From Bacteroidota bacterium (GTDB taxonomy: Bacteria > Bacteroidota > Ignavibacteria > Kapaibacteriales > Kapaibacteriaceae), in contig JAFDZT010000005.1 of the NCBI GenBank assembly GCA_018266735.1, positions 92,971 to 156,970 on the forward strand: a stretch of 64,000 nt of DNA. The letters run 5' to 3'. The position numbers and the translations under genes were made by a program. Shown here piece after piece: positions 16,979-24,909 of the stretch. Every line of letters starts with the position of its first letter. Positions within the stretch are counted from its first letter, which is position 1. The notes below the pieces were generated by a model. The model saw only the letters and a list, made by a program, of their open reading frames with translations, searched no databases and had not been told where the DNA came from.

Positions 16979-16986
16979 CAAATCTA
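16979..16986 (-). promoter_or_regulatory. TAnnTTTG promoter element of mnmE
   Basis: TAGATTTG on the minus strand, five bases before the mnmE ATG, is an exact match to the Bacteroidota -7 consensus. Confidence 0.6.
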
Positions 16987-17042
16987 CAACAGCAGGACCG
17001 TACTAGTTGGTTCGGTTTTTGCTAGGACTTCGTGAATATTAG

Positions 17043-17798
17043 ATGGACGCTATGATCGGACCGATCGAATTTCACCTTCCCAGTGTGAGCAGTACAAGCG
17101 ATTACGCGAGGGAGTTGCTGCGCACGTATCCCTTTGTGTTCGTGAGTGCGGCAAACCAGACCGCCGGAAGGGGTCGGAAGGGAAAGTCGTGGCAAGGGGA
17201 TCATGGAGCGAACATCTATTGTTCGTTCGGACTCACGCACAGTGATATGGTCGTGGCCGACGACCTCTCCGCCTACATGGCCCGCGGTGCCCTTGCCACC
17301 CTGCACACCCTTCGCGCGTCGGCGCCAAGCGTTACGTTTCGGTTGAAGTATCCGAACGACATTCAGGCGTTGGCAGGGACGACCTGGGCCAAGATCTCCG
17401 GTGTGCTTGTCGAACATGAGTTCCACGGTTCTCGGTGTACGGGCACGATCGTTGGGATCGGGGTGAACGTGGATCAGGAGGTGTTCAGCGATACTATCGA
17501 GCAGCCGTGTACGTCGCTACGTCTTCTAGGCATCGAGGCGCAACAGACGGTACTGCTTGACGGGTTGAAACACCGCTTCCGGGAAATGCGGGAGATGGCG
17601 TGGTTAGATGTGCACCACCTGTGGGTGCATGAGTTGCACGTGATCGGAAACCATGTTTCTGTGGTTGGCGTTGACGGGATATGGACGGTTCAACGCATAT
17701 TGTCGGATGGGCGATTGGTCGTTCGTGAAGATGTGACACAACAAGAACGGATCATCAGTGATGGCGACAGTGTACGATACCAAGATCAGCATGAATAA
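17043..17798 (+). CDS. birA: Biotin--[acetyl-CoA-carboxylase] ligase (class I BirA, no DNA-binding domain)
   Basis: BirA attaches biotin to carboxylase carrier proteins through biotinyl-AMP. The 251-residue protein has the ligase core: SVSSTSDYARELL, the nucleotide/biotin loop QTAGRGRKGKSW (residues 39-50), LKYPNDI, and AKISGVLVE, followed by a C-terminal SH3-like domain. It lacks the N-terminal helix-turn-helix of E. coli BirA, so it should not be a repressor. A second ATG at 17052 (MIGPIEF) is a possible start. Its end overlaps the coaX start by eight bases (ATGAATAA), a pairing often seen in Bacteroidota. Confidence 0.93.
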   Translation: MDAMIGPIEFHLPSVSSTSDYARELLRTYPFVFVSAANQTAGRGRKGKSWQGDHGANIYCSFGLTHSDMVVADDLSAYMARGALATLHTLRASAPSVTFRLKYPNDIQALAGTTWAKISGVLVEHEFHGSRCTGTIVGIGVNVDQEVFSDTIEQPCTSLRLLGIEAQQTVLLDGLKHRFREMREMAWLDVHHLWVHELHVIGNHVSVVGVDGIWTVQRILSDGRLVVREDVTQQERIISDGDSVRYQDQHE

Positions 17799-18594
17799 CG
17801 TCGAATACGGCATTTGCGGTATCGATGTTGGAAATAGTCGAGTGAAGATCCATCATGATGATGTGTTCTTGTCGTTTCCGTACGACAAAGACTGGAAGAA
17901 GAATGTTCAGCATCACTTCCGCGATCATACCACACAACGGTATTTGATCGGTCTCTCGAGTGTGAATCCAAAGCAGACAACGGCCATCGTGAAAGTGCTG
18001 CAGCGGTGTCCCGGACACATGGTGTTGAATGCACACATTCTTCTCATGCGCAATGAGAAGCAATTGAACTTCGGTGCAGTGGAGAATGCCGGCATCGATC
18101 GGTTGTTGGGAAGTATCGGGGCCATGACACGTGTGAAGCCACCAATGATCACGGTCGACTGTGGCACGGCCGTCACGGTCAACGCAGTATCGAAAGACCA
18201 CGTCTTTCTTGGCGGTGTGATCTTCGCCGGATTGTCGACACAGTTATTCGGTCTCTCCAAACAAACAGCGGCCATTCCCGAATTGAAGTTCCAACCTGCA
18301 CAAGAGAACATTGGCGTGAACACGCAACAGAGTCTGATGGCCGGCGTGAGCGCATCGGTCTCTGGTGGCATAGCCCACGCTGTGCGAAACTTCATCGCCA
18401 CACAGTTCCACAATGTGAAGGTGCCGGTGGTGATGAGTGGCGGCGAGGCGCCGTACATGATGGAAGATCTGAAGAAAGAGGGGATCGAGGGAACCTATCA
18501 TCAGCACATGGTCACCGATGGTATACTTGCCTTGTTGGCGCATGCGCAGTTAGCGGACATTCAGGATGCCATCATTGGAAAGATCCTGCACTAA
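17791..18594 (+). CDS. coaX: Type III pantothenate kinase
   Basis: CoaX phosphorylates pantothenate, the first step of coenzyme A synthesis, and belongs to the ASKHA fold. The 267-residue protein has GIDVGNSRVKI (Asp12 and the phosphate loop), a central TVDCGTAVTVNAV, and VVMSGGEAPYM near the C-terminus. I chose ATG 17791, which overlaps the birA stop, because residue spacing to the DxGN motif is then as in the family; upstream in-frame ATGs would add an unlikely extension inside birA. Coenzyme A and biotin genes side by side suggest co-regulation of acyl metabolism. Confidence 0.92.
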   Translation: MNNVEYGICGIDVGNSRVKIHHDDVFLSFPYDKDWKKNVQHHFRDHTTQRYLIGLSSVNPKQTTAIVKVLQRCPGHMVLNAHILLMRNEKQLNFGAVENAGIDRLLGSIGAMTRVKPPMITVDCGTAVTVNAVSKDHVFLGGVIFAGLSTQLFGLSKQTAAIPELKFQPAQENIGVNTQQSLMAGVSASVSGGIAHAVRNFIATQFHNVKVPVVMSGGEAPYMMEDLKKEGIEGTYHQHMVTDGILALLAHAQLADIQDAIIGKILH

Positions 18595-18597
18595 GGA

Positions 18598-20892
18598 TCA
18601 GAATGCGTGACCCAGTCCGATGCTTAACTGCCAATTGCTAAAGTTCATCACGCCCTGACGTCCATTGAAGATGAACCGTCCATCCGTTCGTAGCGGGTCG
18701 TACACACTCGTCGCATAGTCGACACGGAACGGACCTACCGGCGTATCGAAACGATAGCCAAGTCCGGCAGCAACGGCAGATCCCGTAAAGAACTCATCCC
18801 ATGTGAACGTGCCGTACAGCGGTGTAGCGAGGCGGTTGAAGCTGTTCCCGATGTCGCAGAAGAACGTGATACCACTTCGCTCGATGAACGACGCCCAGGT
18901 GTCGTTCACATCGTCCGGACGTGCGAACGTCCATCGCAACTCAACACCCAACTCAAGCAGTGTACCGCTACCCACAAGGTTGGACGTATAATAGTCTTCA
19001 CGGATCTCACCTGTGGACGAATCACGAAACACACCGGACACCGGGCTGTGCAGTGCGCGAGACTGATACGATCGAATGCTTGACGAACCGCCCGAGAAGA
19101 ACTGACGTTCGATCGGTACATACAGATTGTTCTGATCGAACAATTGAATGTGACCGAGCTTCACCTTCGTTGCCAGGACCATTCGATCCTGCACCTTCGC
19201 GTAGGCGGTGTTGTAGAACTGCATGCGCAAGAACTTGCCGGCGCCGACGCCGACCTCGAACGCAATGTTCGAGAATGTTCCTTTTTGAGGGTTGACCGGA
19301 TTGTCACGGTGATCACCACGGATCGATACACCCGGAAAAATACCCGTCAAAAAATTCCCGGTGCTCTGCAGATAGGAATCGAGCGCCGCGAACTGCTGAA
19401 TGGTCTGATACACGGCCAGCGTATCATCTCGATTCTGAGCGTTCGAAAGAGCCTCGTCAAGCGATGAGGCATAGTCCACCGGCACCTGGCGTTCAAGACC
19501 AAGCGACAGCTCGTATCCTGTGAAATACGTGTATGTATCGAGGGACACGGGCAGGATGCCCTTCAATCCTGCCGACTCGAGTCGGAATGGGTCGATGAGT
19601 CGTCGCAACGAATACAGGCCACGAATGGAGAGACCAGCTCGTTGACCGAACACCTTTCCGATGTACGGCCATGTCTCCGTCACGGCGGCGAGCGCTTCGG
19701 TCTGGATCGGTCGGCCTTGAAGTAAACTGCTCACATCTTGGATCACGTACTGCGCCGTGACCGCTGTTGCCTGTGCACCGTGAAACGTGTTGCGATACAA
19801 TGCCGTGGCGCCGATACCGAAGTTCAAGTAGTTGTCGATGGCCGTTTGGTACATCATGACGTCGAAACCAACATCATAGACCTTGACGTTCTTCGTGAAC
19901 ACACGTAACGACAACGTACTGTCGGTACTTCGCGGGACATCGGGTCTATTCGGATCATAGACCACGGTATCGATGCTCGCAACATCGAACGTTCCAAGCG
20001 AAAGCAGGTTTGCACGGGTCTTCTGGATCTTCTCGGCACTATACCATTCGCCAACGCTGAATTCAAGCTGACTCTGTCGGATCGATTCGTTCACCGTTGG
20101 ATATCCATTGGCGTTCTCGAAGAACTCGATATGACCGATCCGGTATCGATTCCCAACATCGAACAACACAACGATAGTGTCGTGTGTTCGTGAGAGATCG
20201 GAGCCCACCACGGTTCGAACGGTGCGTGCCTTGTAATACCCGTTGTTCTTCATCACGTCCAGCATGGAGCGAGAATCCTGCTCAAACGCATGCTCGGAGT
20301 AGGGTGTGTTCTTCGGTGTGAAATAGTTCGTCAACGAAGAGTACACTTCCGGAACAAGGGGCTCAAGACCAAGATAGATCACCGTGTCGATCGTAGCTCG
20401 CTTCCCCTCGTCGATCGCGAACGTGAGAACGTTCTTCTTGGAGGCCGAGTCGTATCCGAAATCGTACGTTACTGTAGCGGTATGAAAACCGTTCTGATTC
20501 AGATAGGCAAGAAGCTCCGAACTGTCGGACTCCGCCGTGCGTTGGTTATAGTATCGCAACTCATTTCGCACCTCTCGTTGCACCGAGTCGAGTCGCTCAA
20601 GCACGACCCTTGGTGTTGCGGGGTTGCGGTACAGATTTGTGAGATAGTAGCGTGACAACTGACGCGTGAAACTCAGTTCGCTAGCACGCGACTGGATCAC
20701 GCCAACCAATTGTTCTGCCTTCGTGAGTGTGCACCCAACAAATCGTACTTCCTGCAACTCGCCGATATAGGCGCGACGAATGTCGTCGTTGTTCGGCGTC
20801 GTTCCGGTCTCCGATTCTTGCGACAGGCACTGCGCCGCTCCAAATCCGAATAGGAGCAGGAAGACAACAAACGGTCTTTGGAGGCAATGCAT
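18598..20892 (-). CDS. BamA/TamA-type outer-membrane protein (Omp85 family)
   Basis: The 764-residue protein has a signal peptide (MHCLQRPFVVFLLLFGFG), POTRA-like periplasmic domains over roughly residues 40-330 (for example IDTVIYLGLEPLVPEVYSSL and RYRIGHIEFFENANG), and a C-terminal 16-strand barrel. The late motif GLGYRFDTPVGPFRVDYA and the final Phe are Omp85 hallmarks. Such proteins insert barrels or secrete partners; the single copy here may be the BamA or a TamA-like paralogue, which I cannot decide. ATG 20892 is preferred over a TTG at 20922 that overlaps the upstream gene, because it gives a clean signal peptide. It probably follows the DUF2795 gene in one transcript. Confidence 0.9.
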   Translation of the reverse strand: MHCLQRPFVVFLLLFGFGAAQCLSQESETGTTPNNDDIRRAYIGELQEVRFVGCTLTKAEQLVGVIQSRASELSFTRQLSRYYLTNLYRNPATPRVVLERLDSVQREVRNELRYYNQRTAESDSSELLAYLNQNGFHTATVTYDFGYDSASKKNVLTFAIDEGKRATIDTVIYLGLEPLVPEVYSSLTNYFTPKNTPYSEHAFEQDSRSMLDVMKNNGYYKARTVRTVVGSDLSRTHDTIVVLFDVGNRYRIGHIEFFENANGYPTVNESIRQSQLEFSVGEWYSAEKIQKTRANLLSLGTFDVASIDTVVYDPNRPDVPRSTDSTLSLRVFTKNVKVYDVGFDVMMYQTAIDNYLNFGIGATALYRNTFHGAQATAVTAQYVIQDVSSLLQGRPIQTEALAAVTETWPYIGKVFGQRAGLSIRGLYSLRRLIDPFRLESAGLKGILPVSLDTYTYFTGYELSLGLERQVPVDYASSLDEALSNAQNRDDTLAVYQTIQQFAALDSYLQSTGNFLTGIFPGVSIRGDHRDNPVNPQKGTFSNIAFEVGVGAGKFLRMQFYNTAYAKVQDRMVLATKVKLGHIQLFDQNNLYVPIERQFFSGGSSSIRSYQSRALHSPVSGVFRDSSTGEIREDYYTSNLVGSGTLLELGVELRWTFARPDDVNDTWASFIERSGITFFCDIGNSFNRLATPLYGTFTWDEFFTGSAVAAGLGYRFDTPVGPFRVDYATSVYDPLRTDGRFIFNGRQGVMNFSNWQLSIGLGHAF

Positions 20893-20918
20893 CTGCTGAA
20901 TTCGTTTCCCCGAACGGA

Positions 20919-21164
20919 TCAATAGTCGTTCATCAGGTCGTCGTCTTCATTGAAGAAGATGTCGTCCGAGGCCGCCTCATACTCTGGCCAAATATCCTCG
21001 ATCCCTTCGTAGGATTGATCCTCTGTGGAGTCGTCGAGTTCCAGCAGATTCTCGATCACCTGGAGTGGTGCACCGGTTCTGTTCGAATAGTCGATCAACT
21101 CTTCCTTCGTCGCTGGCCACGGTGCGTCCTCGAGCCACTTCGCAAGTTCAGGCGTCCAAAACAT
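20919..21164 (-). CDS. DUF2795-family small protein
   Basis: The 81-residue product starts MFWTPELAKWLEDAPWPATK and continues ELIDYSNRTGAPLQVIENL, the helical core of DUF2795, a family of small proteins of unknown function. The C-terminal third is very acidic (runs of Asp and Glu ending NDY). The ATG at 21164 is set by a GGAG ribosome site about seven bases ahead. An exact TATCTTTG promoter element lies at 21215-21222, giving a leader of about 45 bases. It lies upstream of the Omp85 gene with only a short gap, so it may share its transcript, but no functional link is evident. Confidence 0.82.
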   Translation of the reverse strand: MFWTPELAKWLEDAPWPATKEELIDYSNRTGAPLQVIENLLELDDSTEDQSYEGIEDIWPEYEAASDDIFFNEDDDLMNDY

Positions 21165-21214
21165 ATCAGCTCCGTGAAAAAGTTTGTGATGGTAGTGTAA
21201 TACGGAAACGGGCG

Positions 21215-21222
21215 CAAAGATA
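21215..21222 (-). promoter_or_regulatory. TAnnTTTG promoter element of the DUF2795 gene
   Basis: TATCTTTG on the minus strand matches the consensus exactly. The predicted leader of about 45 bases contains a GGAG ribosome site, so this gene is not leaderless. Confidence 0.55.
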
Positions 21223-21278
21223 CACGCAATGTCACTGATGACGAACACTTTCTCGCACGGATTGTAGGTCGATCGTCC

Positions 21279-21968
21279 TTACACCGCCAAAAAGGCCTCG
21301 GCAATGAGCAGGTCGAGTGGGGTTGTGACCTTGATGTTCCGTTCGTCGCCTTCAACGCACAGCACCGGGATGCCGATCGCCTCAACCAGGGAAGCGTCGT
21401 CGGTTGCCGTGATACCAAGCTCTGCGGCGTGTGCATAGGCACTACGGAGAACACCTGCCCGAAAACACTGGGGTGTTTGCACCGCTCGGAGAACAGACCT
21501 TGGCAAGGTTGCCTCGACGATGCCGCCATCGAAGACGGACTTGATCGTGTCGCGAACCGCAAGACCCGGGATGGCTGCACCATGTTCCATTGCAGCCAGA
21601 CCGACTCTTCGGTAGAGGTCGAAGGTCGCGAATGGACGAACGGCGTCGTGCACGAAGACAAGGGAGGAATCTGAGATCACGGCATGTTGCAGGGCGGCGT
21701 GGATGCTCTGTTGTCGCTCCGTGCCCCCTTCCACGATCAACACACGGTCGCTTTGCAGATGCTGAGACGAGAGCGCGTGCTCGCACATCGCACGATGCTC
21801 CGGATTGATGGCAATGATCACATGACCAACTTCGGGCATGGACAATGCCGTACGAACGCTATAGGAGATCAGGGATATCCCTCGTAGATGCCGGTACTGC
21901 TTCGGCACATCGCCGCCAAAACGAAGTCCGCTACCGGCAGCGGGAAGAATGATCGTCCACGGTTCCAT
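21279..21968 (-). CDS. ispD: 2-C-methyl-D-erythritol 4-phosphate cytidylyltransferase
   Basis: IspD joins MEP to CTP in the non-mevalonate isoprenoid pathway. The 229-residue protein has the nucleotide-binding loop PAAGSGLRFGGDVPKQY at residues 9-25, GGTERQQSI, HDAVRPF, TPQCFR and TDDASLVEA, all characteristic. It is full length for the family. TATCTTTG sits four bases before its ATG, so the mRNA should be leaderless. It is between the DUF2795 gene and the terminator of the T9SS protein, so it appears to be independently transcribed. Confidence 0.96.
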   Translation of the reverse strand: MEPWTIILPAAGSGLRFGGDVPKQYRHLRGISLISYSVRTALSMPEVGHVIIAINPEHRAMCEHALSSQHLQSDRVLIVEGGTERQQSIHAALQHAVISDSSLVFVHDAVRPFATFDLYRRVGLAAMEHGAAIPGLAVRDTIKSVFDGGIVEATLPRSVLRAVQTPQCFRAGVLRSAYAHAAELGITATDDASLVEAIGIPVLCVEGDERNIKVTTPLDLLIAEAFLAV

Positions 21969-21972
21969 ATCT

Positions 21973-21980
21973 CAAAGATA
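21973..21980 (-). promoter_or_regulatory. TAnnTTTG promoter element of ispD
   Basis: TATCTTTG on the minus strand, four bases before the ispD ATG, is an exact match and predicts a leaderless mRNA. Confidence 0.6.
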
Positions 21981-21997
21981 GGTGGGTGGTCATCAAC

Positions 21998-22033
21998 AAA
22001 AAAGGCGTGTCTCCACGGGGGAGACACGCCTTT
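21998..22033 (-). terminator. Intrinsic terminator of the Ig-domain T9SS gene at 22051
   Basis: GGCGTGTCTCC at 22004-22014 pairs perfectly with GGAGACACGCC at 22020-22030 around a 5-base loop. Six A residues at 21998-22003 give a U-run after the stem on the minus strand. Confidence 0.88.
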
Positions 22034-22050
22034 GAAATGAAATGCTGCTA

Positions 22051-24729
22051 TTAGCGGATGATGGTGATCGGAAGTGACCGAAGTGTGCCATTCGAGCGAA
22101 CCAATGCCGTATAGCAACCGCTCTGTGCCGTTCCGTCGTTCCACCGAATGCTCGGTTGGTCCGAATTCACGGTGAAGGATGCGACCACAGATCCGATGGA
22201 ATTCATGATCACCAGTTCAGTACCTGCGTGTAGGAGCGAACCGGCGAACGTTACCGACCCTGAGGATGGATTCGGATAGGCATTGAGTTCCGATGTGCCT
22301 GCAACCTCGATCACCGACGTTGGATCGTCTCCGTTACCGGTCAAGTTGAACGAACTGTTTCCGCCGTTCGAGGAGATGACCTTCGCCGAAGCCGTTGCAT
22401 CACCAAGTGCGATCGGGCTGAACTTGAAGCAAACTTGCGTCGATGCTCCTGCAGCAATGGTCACCGGCATGGTGGTCACCACCGTGAACAGGGAAGCATT
22501 CGCACCCGACAGTTGAGCTTGATCGAGCGTGATCGATTGCGACGACGTGTTCACAACATCAGCACAGGACTGCAAGGAGTTGTTGATGATCACCTTGCCA
22601 AAGCCAAGAGTGGCCGGCAGTGTATAGTGGATCACGCCATTTCCTGTCAGCGGAGTGCCAGCCGGACCTGCCGGTGTGTTCGAACGAACCATCAACGTTG
22701 CCGTGCTCGAGCCTACGCTCGGAGCAGCGAAGACGATTCCAACGGAATGCATCTCGCCAGGAGCAAGCGTGAATGGTGTGGAACCACCAGTGGAGATCGT
22801 GAAGGTGCCGGAGCCATTTGCATTCTCGACCGCAATGTCCGTTACGGTGAGTGGGGCACGGCCCGTATTCGTGATGAAGTTCGTGAGCGTGACCGTGCGG
22901 CTGTACTCTGCAGGAACATCACCAGCATCGATGGACGACTGCGAAAGGGTGAGTTCAGGGAGCAGGGTGGCAGGATCGGTGACCTTGACAACTGCTGAAC
23001 CTGTTACCACAGAACCGCAAGAATTGGTCACGATCGCATTGTAGACGCCGGCGTCCGATGTCTTGACGTTCGCGATCGAATAGGACAGACTCGTAGCGCC
23101 AGGAATGGCAGTGTTGTTCTTCATCCACTTGATCGAAGAGATGTCGGTTCCTGCCACGCTAAGGTTCAATGTCTCACCAATAAGGAGCGACGCATTCTGC
23201 GGGGATGCTGAGATCACCGGTCGTGCGACAACTGCAAGGTTAGCCGGAGCACTTGTGACAGAGAAGCCACACGTACCCGTCACGCGAACGGTGTAGGCAC
23301 CGGCACTTGATGCCGAGACCCGGCTGAGTTCAAGTGCATTGGTGTTCGAGTTCGGAATGGCGGCGCCGTTCTTGAACCACTGATAGGTGAGATCGTACCC
23401 GTCTGCAGCGACGGACATCGTCACCGTGCTACCAACACAAGCCTCTGCCGAGGTTGGCTGTCCGGTGATGCGTGGCGCCGAGAAGACGGAGATAACAACT
23501 TCTCTGCCACCCACCGTAACATTACAATTGCTAGGATTGGCACCGTTACGGGATACCAAACATTGATAGCGACCCACATCGGCAGCTTGGACATTCGTGA
23601 GGGTGAGTGTTGGTGAGTTCGATCCTGCAATGCTCACGCCGTTCTTGATCCAGTTATAGGAAAGTGTGCCACCCACAACGGTCGCCGTTGTCGTCAACGT
23701 CACGGTCGAACCAGGGCATACGGTTTGATCAGATGGACTCGATGTGACCACAGGGAGGAAGGCAACGTCCACGGCACACGTGGAACTGGTCACAGCGGGG
23801 GAGCACTGACCAGAGACGACGCAATCGTAGTTGCCGATCACAGCAGCGATCCCGTTCGGAATGATGTAGTTCGAATCTGTTGCGCCCGGAATGTTCACCC
23901 CGTCCTTTCTCCATTGAAGCTGCATGGCTGTTGCAACAGCTCGTATGCGTAGTGTATCAGGTTGACCGGCACAGATCACACGAGTTGCAGCCGGTTGTTG
24001 TGTGATCGTTGGTGCAAGGCTCACGGTCAAACGTCCACCAGCACTGGAAGCGGTTGCAACAGATGGGTTACAATCGTCTCGCAGGATCACATCGTAGATA
24101 CCTCCCGACGATGCAGTCACGGGTGAAACCGTGTACGTGTTGGAACGATTCGTCACGAGGGTAACGCCATCCTTCCGCCACTCATAGGTACCGGCCGTCA
24201 TGTTGCTTGTGACACTGAACGTAACAGATGTACCTGTACAAGCAGACTGCGAGGTCGGGCTTGCAGTGATGATCGGTGCAAAACACGGAGGCGTGATCAC
24301 AGCCGTTCCGAGGACAACTCCGCGTCCGGTGGTGATCGGCGTTCCAACACCTGTACAAGTATTGGATCCACCACCACCCGACATCGTCACTCGATTGAAA
24401 ATGTTAGCACCACCAGTGACGTACGCCAGTGAATAGGTGCAACCATTCCAACCATCACCCCAGCTGTCCCAACCACGAAGCTCATATGTTCCTGCGGGAA
24501 CACTGATGGTAACGTTGTTCCATGTGAGAGGTGTACCACCTGGAGCCAGACAACTGTAGGCGACATTCGTGCTTGTGTTCACAAGTTGGAAACCAACCTC
24601 GTTCGGGTAGCTCACAACAGTGGTCGTTACGAGAAGGTTGATCTGTGCACTAGCACCGATCGTCGATACCATTGCAACAGCGATCAACAACAATCCGCGC
24701 ACTTTGCGCGGAAGAGTAGAGAGGTTCAT
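22051..24729 (-). CDS. Secreted multi-Ig-domain protein with T9SS type-A sorting domain (paralogue A)
   Basis: The 892-residue protein has a signal peptide ending near GASAQ. A unique N-terminal module (about residues 25-145) contains RGWDSWGDGWNGC, as in PPC- or CUB-like modules. Then come about five immunoglobulin-like domains, each with a WxK/R core such as YEWRKDGVTL, LQWRKDGVNI, YNWIKNGVSI, YQWFKNGAAI and IKWMKNNTAI. A choice-of-anchor-D-like domain starts LPELTLSQSSIDAGDVPAEY. The C-terminus has NAYPNPSSGSVTFAGSLL, a type-A T9SS sorting signal, so it should be displayed or released at the cell surface. It is a paralogue of the gene upstream at 24910. ATG 24729 gives the signal peptide. 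A strong terminator follows. Confidence 0.9.
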   Translation of the reverse strand: MNLSTLPRKVRGLLLIAVAMVSTIGASAQINLLVTTTVVSYPNEVGFQLVNTSTNVAYSCLAPGGTPLTWNNVTISVPAGTYELRGWDSWGDGWNGCTYSLAYVTGGANIFNRVTMSGGGGSNTCTGVGTPITTGRGVVLGTAVITPPCFAPIITASPTSQSACTGTSVTFSVTSNMTAGTYEWRKDGVTLVTNRSNTYTVSPVTASSGGIYDVILRDDCNPSVATASSAGGRLTVSLAPTITQQPAATRVICAGQPDTLRIRAVATAMQLQWRKDGVNIPGATDSNYIIPNGIAAVIGNYDCVVSGQCSPAVTSSTCAVDVAFLPVVTSSPSDQTVCPGSTVTLTTTATVVGGTLSYNWIKNGVSIAGSNSPTLTLTNVQAADVGRYQCLVSRNGANPSNCNVTVGGREVVISVFSAPRITGQPTSAEACVGSTVTMSVAADGYDLTYQWFKNGAAIPNSNTNALELSRVSASSAGAYTVRVTGTCGFSVTSAPANLAVVARPVISASPQNASLLIGETLNLSVAGTDISSIKWMKNNTAIPGATSLSYSIANVKTSDAGVYNAIVTNSCGSVVTGSAVVKVTDPATLLPELTLSQSSIDAGDVPAEYSRTVTLTNFITNTGRAPLTVTDIAVENANGSGTFTISTGGSTPFTLAPGEMHSVGIVFAAPSVGSSTATLMVRSNTPAGPAGTPLTGNGVIHYTLPATLGFGKVIINNSLQSCADVVNTSSQSITLDQAQLSGANASLFTVVTTMPVTIAAGASTQVCFKFSPIALGDATASAKVISSNGGNSSFNLTGNGDDPTSVIEVAGTSELNAYPNPSSGSVTFAGSLLHAGTELVIMNSIGSVVASFTVNSDQPSIRWNDGTAQSGCYTALVRSNGTLRSLPITIIR

Positions 24730-24850
24730 AGAGCGCTTCCGAAGTGTGTATGAGTAGAGAGAGTTGCGATCTTCAAACACCTAACCGTCCCCCCCGGTTG
24801 ACCGGGAGATAGCGTATTCCGAACATAATGGTTTTCCACAAACGAGTTAC

Positions 24851-24886
24851 AAAAAAAAGCGCGTCCCCCCGGTTGGGAGGACGCGC
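24851..24886 (-). terminator. Intrinsic terminator of the Ig-domain T9SS gene at 24910
   Basis: GCGCGTCC at 24859-24866 pairs with GGACGCGC at 24879-24886. Eight A residues at 24851-24858 make a U-run on the minus strand. The loop contains CCCCGGTTGGGA. Confidence 0.85.
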
Positions 24887-24909
24887 AAGCATCTGAAGGG
24901 TTGGTACTT